In this document: one piece after another, positions 21,960-30,736 of the stretch
Position numbering within the stretch: the stretch's first letter is position 1
Layout: the number at the start of each line of letters is the position of its first letter
NCBI GenBank assembly: GCA_022385805.1
Contig: MU277742.1
Location: 1-41,070, forward strand
Direction of reading: 5' to 3'
Source: Pilatotrama ljubarskyi
Lineage: Eukaryota > Basidiomycota > Agaricomycetes > Polyporales > Polyporaceae
DNA: 41,070 nt
The notes under the pieces: generated by a model
Databases searched by the model: none
Told to the model about the DNA's origin: nothing
The model's input: only the letters and a program-made list of their open reading frames with translations
Program-made: the position numbers and the translations under genes

Positions 21960-22160
21960 CGTGATACATAATTTGAAAATTTCTTTCCTATTCTGTGGTC
22001 CAGAAAATAGCAGCGCCCACCGAAGAACAGCGGGCGATGAGCGGGCGACCTGCCAGAAAAGAGCGGGCACTCTTATTATCTGGCCCACAGAACAAGAAAG
22101 AAAAGTAGAAATTCTGTGTCCCAGAGAATACCTATTGTCTAACACGTTCTCGTGGCCGTA
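21960..22160. repeat. Foldback (inverted repeat) inside the gypsy relic
   Basis: The arm at about 21977-22010 (AATTTCTTTC..TTCTGTGG.CCAG) is the reverse complement, with a few mismatches and indels, of the arm at about 22080-22114. The loop of roughly 70 nt is GC-rich with GCGGGC repeats. A direct repeat (ATACCTAT...TTCTCG) also flanks it at about 21925 and 22127. Probably a small foldback or MITE insertion. Confidence 0.5.
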
Positions 22161-22285
22161 GAATCAGATAGATGATATATAATTTTTGTTCCGTTTCTCT
22201 AACCCCTTCTTGGGTACGAAGAAAAGGCGAGACCCCGGTGTGTATATAGTCTTGCAGCGCTGTGCGCGCTTCGTGGAGTTGAGCT

Positions 22286-22719
22286 TCAAACACATTGGCG
22301 GCGTGAGACGCTACGAGAGGCTTCCGGGATCGATGATGATCGATCCACCGCGGCTGAGACACTGACAACACGCCCAATCACCACTTTGGCTGGATTGAAG
22401 CCGAGCAGTATCTGATGCTCACTCAGGAACGGAGTGCCGAGTATCAGGTCGTGTGTGAGTAAGTTCATGATATCGAGATAATTCCTCGTCACCTCGTTGA
22501 TGGTCTGATACTCGATACGTGCGTCGCACCGTAGTTGATCCTTGCTCGGGATCCCTGGATGGCGAGCCGGACAGGTAAGAGTTCTCCAATTCCATGGCCT
22601 TGCTGGCTAAGGAGCTGTACCAGCCGAGACGAAATGAAATTCGCAAGGGAACCTGAGTCCAGCAACACGTGAACGGGATGACCGTTCACATGTCTAACAA
22701 CCGCGATTTGTTCCAGCAC
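22286..22719 (-). pseudogene. Gypsy retropepsin-type protease relic
   Basis: The active-site triad region reads L-L-D-S-G-S-L-A-N-F-I-S near 22660 (normally D-S-G/D-T-G), and downstream D-L-I-L-G-T-P-F-L near 22440, the C-terminal retropepsin block. The two lie in adjacent frames. Part of the gypsy pol. Confidence 0.8.
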
Positions 22720-23980
22720 AACGCGACGGAATTCCTTGCAAGAGCATTATGCTGAATGAGTTTGGACTCAATACAAGCTCGTGAACGAGTCGCGTTTAGC
22801 GCGATTCCGCACAGACGAGGTTTGCAAGCATCAGAATCCAGGAATAGCAAAGCTAATCGTCTTCCAGACCCTCAGATCCTCAAACCTGAAGTTTGGCTTG
22901 GCAGGCAGTCACGCACAGTTCTTCCCTACCACCCGACAAGGTGGAAACGAGGTAAGGTATGCAGTACCGGTGGTAAATCACAGGACAGTGCAAGGTGCTG
23001 ATTCTCGCTCAGCAGGACGTCGCCGTGATGGAAAACCGAAAAGCGGAGCAAGCCCAGGTCTTCAGGCTCCATGTAGCAGGACAGCCAAGGTAATCAGTCG
23101 TTGAGAGTCTGCCCCCATATCTCCGAGAGCATCTCCCCGACGCCCTCCGAGCTATCGCCTACCACAGGCCCAAGCCCCTTTGGTAATACGGCTGTCAACG
23201 CCCGACGGACCCTCCAACGATGTCAAAGCTGGAATGCGCCATCAGACATCGTCCGAGGGCTATGAGCAGTATGTCCTCGAAGCTAACATCTGCGTTATCA
23301 GTGTACTGAAACTGTAACAGTTCAGCGTTGCCGGGATGCTGGAATACGTTGATGACTTCGTCTTCAACGCGAACGTGAGCCATTTCCAGTCCGCGTTCAT
23401 GATGAACGTAGAGGCCGGCACCCAGCGTCCAGCCGAGCGGCGAGCGCATGGCTCCCGCGTAGTTTTTCTTCCTCTACCATACCATCGCCCTCACGCTCGG
23501 CTTGTCGACTTGTCCACGTACCCGACAGCGTATCTGGGTACATCTAGTATCTTTCTCGCCCCACCCCCCTCTCCCTTTTCGCTTGCTGAAGTTCTTAGTA
23601 AGCACTTTACGGTCATCAAGGCGCGTGCAAGCCACGCGACACCAGACTCCAGGCATTAGGGTGGCGACAGGATACCGAAACGAGCGAGCCACTCAGCGAG
23701 CAGACGAGGGTGGACAGAATGTACATAGCTCGACGCTCATACATGCCGGGCCCTATGTAGCAGAGCTGACAACGCCGTCCACTCCGTAGCCGATGTTCCC
23801 GATCTGTCAATGGCAGAACTAGTCGGGACTGTTGGGTCCGTTCGCCATGCAAGATGTACCCCACAGGGTCACCAGCAGTCGGGCTCGCAGGATCTGCGGT
23901 CGTCACCGTCCCCGCACTGGGATGAGCTACACTCAAGACCAGGATTGGCTCCGTTCCCGCCGTACGCAGACTGTGAATGT

Positions 23981-24940
23981 CTAGAAACTAGGTAAGCTGT
24001 CCGTATCAGACTCCGTAGCGGGCAGATCAGCTAACCCAGTGTTGCTGAATTCGATCTCCTCCATGTGCGCGGCAGATTCCGCCAGAGAGCGTAACTCCTC
24101 AGCGTCGCTCATCTGTACCTCAACACTATAGGTGGGCACTCCGGGCGGCTTTCCTTTGCTGCTGGAGCCAAACGCGGTTTCGCGTGGGGCCATTGCGCCA
24201 CAAGTGGCCGCTTTCTTTGCGGATGAAGCACTTACCCGCGGCGTGTGTGCTACATCTCGCGGTCCGACATCTTCGGCGCTGACGAGGTATTCTTAAAGGC
24301 CCCGCTCGAGCTGGAGCTCCCACTGAAAGGCTGCTCTCTTGGACCATGTTCGCGATGTGGACCAGGCCGCGACCCATCACCATTTCGGTGTGTATGACTT
24401 GTCTGACCGCCGATGGCGGTCTCGCTCACGCGGCCGAGCCTCGTCTCGGGAACAGTCCGAGGCCGAAGCAGCATTTGAACTAGGCTCACCGCTATGTCCG
24501 TGTCTTCCCGCTTGCCATTCGGCGGTCTTGCTCGCTGCGTGCGCAAGCTCAGCAATCTCCGCCGAGGCCTGCACGTCCTCCCAAGTTGAAGGAGAAACGA
24601 TCGGGGAGAGACGTGCTCGGTACTGTTCAGCTTGTTGCCCTTTAATCGTACCAGAGCTTCTCAACCTTGGCTCCTTCTCTCAGATCCCCTACCATCAACA
24701 AGAGCCCTTGAATTCATACACGTACTCACGGATGAGACGTCCACTTTGCGAAGCCCTCGCGTGTCTCTCGAGCATTCGCTGACGAAAGTCGACAGGGAAG
24801 CAGTAGTTGAACAATTCCACAAGGACCCGCCGCAGCGTTCATGTCCCGTGGTTCCCGGTAACGGTATCCAGATAGACTTCGTAGGCCTTGTTGGTCAAAA
24901 AATAAGACATACCGATCGCGTGGTTATGCGGTGTGATCTG
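23981..24940 (-). pseudogene. Gypsy gag relic
   Basis: Contains the basidiomycete gypsy gag signature F-N-Y-C-F-P-V-D-F-R near 24810 followed by helical capsid-like sequence in frames 24664-24377 and neighbours, then a decayed zinc knuckle near 24215 that keeps C-F-I and G-H but has lost the second and last Cys, then a K-P-P-G-V-P block near 24150. Several frameshifts and stops. Confidence 0.75.
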
Positions 24941-25562
24941 TTGCTTGTCAATATACTCGTCCATTTCCTGCGTAATAGTGCTACACCGCGGTATATCCTA
25001 CGCTAACGCGGCTTCAATACAACGCACTACGGGTTGTGAGACCCGGTGCTCTCGGCGGCAGTCGCACACATGGCGTCGTCTGTTGTCTGACAAGGAGGAC
25101 GAGCTGGAGGACGAGTCCGATGGGTCATCGAGCCATCCGCAGGAGTATGTACTAGTAGGCGGAGGGGACCGGTGTAGCTTCCCGCAGTTATGCCGGTCAG
25201 CATGTCGCGGAACGCGTGTCCGAGGTAGCTCTGAGGTTGCACCCGAGAGGCAGGCTGCGGCGTGCCAATGTTGGAGCCCCACCGAGGGCCCTCGCTGCTG
25301 GAGTTTCGGTCGCACGGCGCAGCGCGAAATCTAGCACGGCTTCTGCTAGTCCGCCGGTCTTGGTCCTGGCACGGGCGCTTGTGTGTCAATGCTGGTCCAG
25401 CGACGCTAGTTGAACGGTACGAGGCTGAGCGGGCATCTTCTCCTGAGAACACGCGCAAGCTGTCAGCCCTTGGGTAGCCCGATAGTACACAGACAAAGAC
25501 AGACAAAGTGAACCGGAACGTCGACTTCCTCCAGCTCGCAGACTACCGCTGAGACGAACGCC

Positions 25563-25856
25563 ATGACCCCAACGGCGGGCATCAACCTTGACCGACCGCC
25601 GGAGACTGATCATGGGCGCGCCGAAGTAATACCCAGTCAGATGGAGGTTCTCCGTCTCGAGTTTTCTAGACTACAGCTCAAAGGACTGGACCCTCCGCCG
25701 CGAGCTTCGCCTCAGGCGAAAGAGGACAGCAGTCCCGACACTAAGGGTACCTCAGGATCCGTCTCAAATCCGACCGTAGCCCAGTTCGCAGGGTCGACGG
25801 CTTTGCCCTTGTGGAAGGTTTTCATATCCCACGAGCCCTCGCCGGGCAAGTACTAA
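25563..25856 (+). CDS. Possible 97-aa protein, unknown
   Basis: An ATG-initiated frame with a plausible composition: a short amphipathic helix (M-E-V-L-R-L-E-F-S-R-L) then a Ser/Pro-rich region. It lies between the gypsy gag relic and the LINE relic, both on the other strand, so it could be a chance frame or a retroelement N-terminal fragment. Confidence 0.25.
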   Translation: MTPTAGINLDRPPETDHGRAEVIPSQMEVLRLEFSRLQLKGLDPPPRASPQAKEDSSPDTKGTSGSVSNPTVAQFAGSTALPLWKVFISHEPSPGKY

Positions 25857-25859
25857 CGG

Positions 25860-27996
25860 GCTGGTCATCACACTTGCACGCGAGGCAGCGTGGACGGGGT
25901 CCCATATGCCGGCGTACCTCTAAAGTGTAGCACGTGGTGATGCAGGACAGGAAGGCGGCCAGACTGCATGGTCGTGAGGTGAAGATGCTCCGCCAGGGAG
26001 GCCTGCGGATGAGCACGAGCTGATCGGACAGCGTCTGAGGAAGGAAAGTGGCCTACCAAGAGTATGACCGGCACAGGTAGCGCAGCGCCCACTTGAGGTC
26101 CCCCCACCAAGCTAGCAGTGAGCTGCTACTGTTCAGAGCAGGCAGCGCGCAGCAGCGGTGGACACGTGTCGGTGAGGATATACAGCAGGACACGGAGCGC
26201 GAGGTCGTAGCGACAGTAGCGGAGCGGCCAGGTGCCCGTCTCGGGGAAGAGGGGGGAGTGCTGTGCTCGGCTGCTCACATGCAGAGCGCGGCGGAGATAT
26301 GTGTGCTGTACATCTCGCAGGGCAGCGAGTGAAGTGAGGCAGCTGTCGAGTGCGACTTCGCAGCCCGCGACGAGTTGTGAGTTCACGTGTGTGCGGTATA
26401 GCTTCAAGGCAATGCCGGGAGGGAGTGGGCCAAGGTATGACTTCAGGGCAAGGGACGCATTGGCAGCCCGTTGCGCTGCAGCGTGCTTCTTCAGGTAGTG
26501 CTGCAGGAAGATGTCGGGGTCCGTCCCGTCATGCCCACATACGTCGCACTTGCAACATACTGCAGAGGCTCGCCATAGAGCATGAGTGGAGGCAGAGGAC
26601 TTGGGACATTCACGAGAAGGAAAGATGTCGCGCAGTAGTGGTTGAAGTAGTCGAGCTTGTTCTGCATTCCAAACACAAAGAGGCTGATGAACGCCATGTC
26701 GTCTGCGAGCTCCAGGTGTGACACCACCCAGTCAGAGAGGGAGAGGTCATCTGGATGGCCGGGTAGGTCGAAGTCGGACTGGAACAAGATCCACAACATG
26801 GGGAGGCCGGGTCGCCAATGAGGATCCCCATAAACGCTTCGAAGCACTCTGTGGTATCTCCACCAAAGCGTACCATGTAGCGGAGGTGTGCGTAGAGCAT
26901 GCGCAGCCAGTCGAAGAGCGGACCACAGATACCCGAGCGAGCGAGCTTCGCCCATAGCGCGGGTTGATCAACAGAAGGGAACGCGTTGGCGAGGTCGAGG
27001 ATGACAATGAACAAGGCACCCCCGAGCGCGCGGGCCTTCTCAATCGCTGCACGAAGGATATAGGCATTATTGGGGGTGCAGTGCCCTGGTCGGAACCTAC
27101 TTGAGAGTCAGGGAGGCGCCCAGTATCCGTAGCCCACGGGCGAAGGCGCCGCTCAATGAGCACTGTGAGCGTCTTGAGGAGGCAGCTCTCGAGGCCAATG
27201 GTTCGGTAGCTCTCAGGCTCGCAACCGTCCTTCTTGAGCTTCTTGACAGCGGCTACGATGGCGGTAAGCCGGGCAGAACGGGCTTCGCAGCGGTTGATGC
27301 ACTCCTGGAAGAGCTCCCGGGCAGAGTGCAGATTGCGTGAGCGAAGGTGTACTTTGACATTGTCGACCTCCTCAACGGTGATAGGGCGGGAGAAGTGGCG
27401 CCCAGCTGAGGTATCTGTAGTGCTATGTGGGAGGTTGTGTACATGGAGACGACTCAGGGCATGGGCGGTGGGCCGTGACGAGCAGTCCACGAGGCTAATC
27501 GCCTGTAAGCTCGCGGAGTACGCCAGATCTCCCCCGGTGAGGCAAGGAGCAGGCGCTCGAGGGTGACGCGGGCGTAGACCAAGCAGTGGGGGATACTCCG
27601 TACCCGAGCCCTCCCAGCGTAGCTCATCCAGCGCGGGGAATGAGCAAGGAGGGTCGCGGAAAGGGCGAATTTTTGCTGTGGAGGGGCCGTCCACGGGCAG
27701 ACGTGGCAGAATACGAGGTAGTACCGGCTGTAGTCGTGAGGCCACACTGCGCTGGAGTCAGAGAACAATACCGACGCTGTCCGAAGGACGACCTCCGTAC
27801 GTACTATAGGCTGGGTTTCAGCAGCGGCGAGCTGCTCTGACGTGTCGCGGACGACGTCAAGGGGCCATTGTCTCGTGGATTCGCCAACGCAGGGCAGTGG
27901 ATGAAGCTGAAGTGGTGATCTGTTGTCTCGACAGCGTTGCATCCAGAAAGACACCAGGGCGTACAGCTGGTCGCTATAACGCGGAGCTCGAGTCAT
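25860..27996 (-). pseudogene. LINE relic: reverse transcriptase region
   Basis: Minus-strand frames read in order: an N-terminal tract (27996-27454), R-P-I-T-V-E-E-V near 27380, the fingers region with E-S-Y-R-T-I-G-L near 27220, F-I-V-I-L-D-L-A-N-A-F-P-S-V-D near 27000 (first catalytic Asp), L-A-D-D-M-A-F-I near 26690 (the A-D-D catalytic pair), Y-V-G-M-T near 26530, then a C-terminal tract to about 25860. At least two frameshifts (near 27090 and 26520) and a probable internal deletion break the ORF. The catalytic residues are still recognisable, so the copy is younger than the LINE at 16.5 kb or under less decay. No endonuclease domain is seen here. Confidence 0.8.
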
Positions 27997-28146
27997 GAGG
28001 GTAAGGCAGAGAACGGATAACGCATGAATTAGGACCGACTACGCTACAGTACAGCACAGGATGGGAAATTGTTATCTACTACCTCGCCGGCCCTGGAGAG
28101 ATCATGAAGTGGTACTAATCAAAGGTAAGCGGAGTTGGCGGGGTGC

Positions 28147-28173
28147 GAATCAAGATAATCGAATCAAGATAAT
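28147..28173. repeat. 13-bp direct repeat
   Basis: GAATCAAGATAAT occurs twice, separated by a single C. Located in the non-coding stretch between the LINE relic and the Plavaka relic (27997-28348), which has no other recognisable gene. Confidence 0.8.
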
Positions 28174-28335
28174 AAATGGTGAAGATGATGAGTGGTGCCG
28201 CTTCCCGCCCTTATGGTGGGGGACGGAACTTCATGTCAAGTGGCCACACTCACTTTCACGCCGCCAAAATGAAATCCTACATACAAAACCACCCCTATTT
28301 AAGCCCAAATCTCGACGTACAAGAAATTCTGAGCG

Positions 28336-28351
28336 CCTAACCCTAACCCTA
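28336..28351. repeat. Interstitial telomere-type repeat (left)
   Basis: CCTAACCCTAACCCTA, about 2.7 units of the fungal telomere repeat (TTAGGG on the other strand), at the downstream edge of the truncated Plavaka ORF. Confidence 0.75.
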
Positions 28352-29979
28352 GAAAATGCGCCAAATTGGCCTGGGGTCAATGCCATCATAAGCGCCTGGT
28401 AGGGTATAGGGAGCGACCCTCAGTAAAGGTCCTAACAAGTGTATGGCTTCTTGATGCAGTTGATACAACATATGATACATAAGCGCTCGACGCGTGCCTT
28501 TTCTCAGAGTCCCCCGCTTCCCCCCGACGTGGTAGAGGCCCGGAAAGATGAAAGAGTCGATGTTTTTGGGCTTTTTTGGTCCTCCGATGACCGCGCCGGG
28601 GAGAACGTAGCGCTTCTTGTATCGAGCGTCCGGTGGCAGGTCAAACAAGACCCACACGTAGAACCAGCAATCAGAGGCCTTGGACTCGTACAGCTGTGCA
28701 CCGTCGATAGAGAACATGAGAACCATCTCATCGTTCCTGATGGGATTGGCCTCGTCCTGCACTGCATCGAGGTATGCTTGGCCGTAGTAGACGTCGTCAT
28801 AATCAGGGACTGTCTGGGGATTCTGGCGTCCTTGGGCGAGGATTCTTGTCGTCTCCTGCGCCCGGTGCTTCATGAGACGTGCATTCTCCGTGGATGCCCA
28901 CATCGCCTGCAGCTGTGGGCCGAGCGGGTAGGTCTGGAAGGTACGGCGTGCGACCTCTTTGCTGTGTGCGAGTGTCCAGGCATCGTACCGGGGCTCTCCG
29001 CAGTAGGGACACTGCTCGTAGACGGCGAAAGGCCCCACATAGGCCAGACAAGTGTTGACACACATGTCAGTCCGAATCGCGTCGATTCCAGTAATGTCTG
29101 CCACGAGACGCTTGAGCTGCTCGTATGTCGGGATGCTGTCCTCTGGGTGCAACTCCATGAAAGCCATACGATTGTCGGCATAATTCCCTTCGGATGCATC
29201 TCCGCTAGCAGTGAACATACGTAGGGCAGCCCTTTGGTGTGGAGTCACTCATCCGGTCGGTTCGCGTGGTGGGTCGCGCAAGCGTCGGAGGGTTTCGGCG
29301 CTCAGCCCAGAGTCTTCGAGCTTGGCTGCTTTGAGCTGTCGGATGAAGGCCCGCGCATCGCGCACCTCCTTACGGCGCGGTTCGGGAGGCGCGCCAACAT
29401 CCTCGGTGTGACCGTACTCCGGATCCGGCAGCGGCACCTCGGGCTGCGGGTCCTCGCCCTCTACTTCATTGTCGTCGTCCCGCTGGAAGAATACTATGTG
29501 GTTCTCCGGCTCCGGACTGCTGCGGGGAGAGCCGGTAGCGGGAGCACCTGAGGTAGGACCAGTTGGCACGGAGCGAGAGACAGAAAGATCGATGTCTTCA
29601 TCTTCATCGTCTCCGTCGTTAGCGCCAGATCCGCCATCCGCGTCAGAGTCCGAGCTCATGAGCCCGGGCATCATCGGGTCGAGCTATAATGCAGTGGTGT
29701 AAGCAGACATTTATGCATGAGGCGGTATAAACTACTGACCTGAACAGCGGTCGCACGCCTCTGTAGCGGTAGTGCAGGATCAGGCAGCACTGCTCGAAGA
29801 TGTTGTGCAGGCGGCACCACGGGGTGTAGGCGAGCGAGCACATCCTCTGGTCGCGTCCTCCAAGGGGCATGGAGGTCGTACTTGCGCTTGCTGACTTGGC
29901 GTAGAATGCCCTTACAGTGCTTGAGGCAATTGCACCTCCATGGTGGTCCCTCCGGTGCAGGATTGAGGACGGCGTGCAT
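28349..29979 (-). pseudogene. Plavaka/Tnp2-type DNA transposase, truncated
   Basis: Exon 1 (29979-29740, start ATG 29979) joins exon 2 (29683 down) over a 56-nt intron (29684-29739; GTCAGT...TATAG). An acidic Asp/Glu/Ser linker follows, then an in-frame TGA at 29249, then the conserved transposase region: D-M-C-V-N-T-C near 29065, C-P-Y-C-G-E-P-R near 29000, the F-S-I-D-G-A-Q-L block near 28715 and F-I-F-P-G-L-Y near 28545. The family continues for many hundreds of residues; here homology ends at about 28525 and the frame runs into unrelated sequence to 28349. Cut-and-paste transposases of the CACTA-related Plavaka group are common in mushrooms. The stop and the deletion make this copy inactive. 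Confidence 0.8.
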
Positions 29980-30667
29980 AGGGATGGGAAGTTGACGGAA
30001 GGGAAAGGAGTGGCCTTGCATTTCGGCTACGGCTCGTACAATGAGTAGGCGGTTGTCTGATATGAACAGCGTGCATTGTCGTGTGCTTATATACATGGCT
30101 GCTGCATGCAAAATATACAGTATACGATGACCAAGTGACCACATCGTATACGTTACCTGAGCGACTGGAGCGGGTGGGTGTTCTTGATATCAAGCGGAAC
30201 GTCGTTAGATGGCATGTCGCATGAGTGGATAGATTGATTGATACAACGAGATGGAAAACGCACCGCTGGACGAATGAGAGAGGTCAAAATGCATTTGGGC
30301 ACCAGATAGAGCGCATACCGCTTTCCATCTCCAGAGCAAAGAACGGACGAAGCCTGGCGGAGGAGGACGTAGTGACAGTGAAGCGTAGGCCTCCGCAGCG
30401 ATGGTGCCCACATCCAGGAACATATCATAACGGTCGCAAGGAGACGGAGATATCACAGTCGCTGGAGTCACGTCAAGCCATAATAGACTGCATGAGTAGG
30501 AAGTCGTCGATGGTAGTCGTATTGACGAAGGCAGCAGCAGCGCGTCCGTTCACGTCAAGATCGCGCTCCAGATCGGCCGGGAAGGCGCCCAGATCTTGCT
30601 GGATATATATGGATCGTGAGAGATCCGGCTGGATACAAGCGATTCTCACTGGGCATAAGCCCTGAGT
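29980..30667. other. Region between the Plavaka relic and the JmjC gene
   Basis: No gene recognised. It presumably holds the 5' end of the transposon and the promoter of the JmjC gene. Short ORFs on both strands lack motifs. Confidence 0.4.
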
Positions 30668-30682
30668 AAACCCTAACCCTAA
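30668..30682. repeat. Interstitial telomere-type repeat (right)
   Basis: AAACCCTAACCCTAA, in the same orientation as the block at 28336 and 54 bp upstream of the presumed JmjC ATG. It contains the string AAACCCTAA, which is called a telo-box in plant promoters. Confidence 0.75.
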
Positions 30683-30736
30683 GTCGCAATCTCGACGAGC
30701 GTTCGACTTTCGGCATATACCCCGGCTGCGAGGACG

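Larger units (their letters stand above)
19310..25010 (-). mobile_element. Decayed Ty3/gypsy retrotransposon
   Basis: Reading down the minus strand, the order is gag (25.0-24.0 kb), protease (22.7 kb), RT (21.6-21.2 kb) and the RT connection plus RNase H (20.0-19.3 kb), the normal order of a gag-pol polyprotein. The integrase is missing and no flanking LTR pair was found. Many stops and frameshifts. The order is broken by extra DNA at 20.3-21.2 kb and a foldback at 22 kb, so this is a nested, old copy. Confidence 0.8.

Noticed and set aside
26747..27745. 332-aa minus-strand ORF as an intact gene
   Set aside because: It carries only the RT fingers region, then leaves the RT frame at a frameshift near 27090; it is part of a LINE relic.
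28439..29224. 261-aa plus-strand open frame
   Set aside because: It is the antisense shadow of the conserved Plavaka transposase region on the minus strand.
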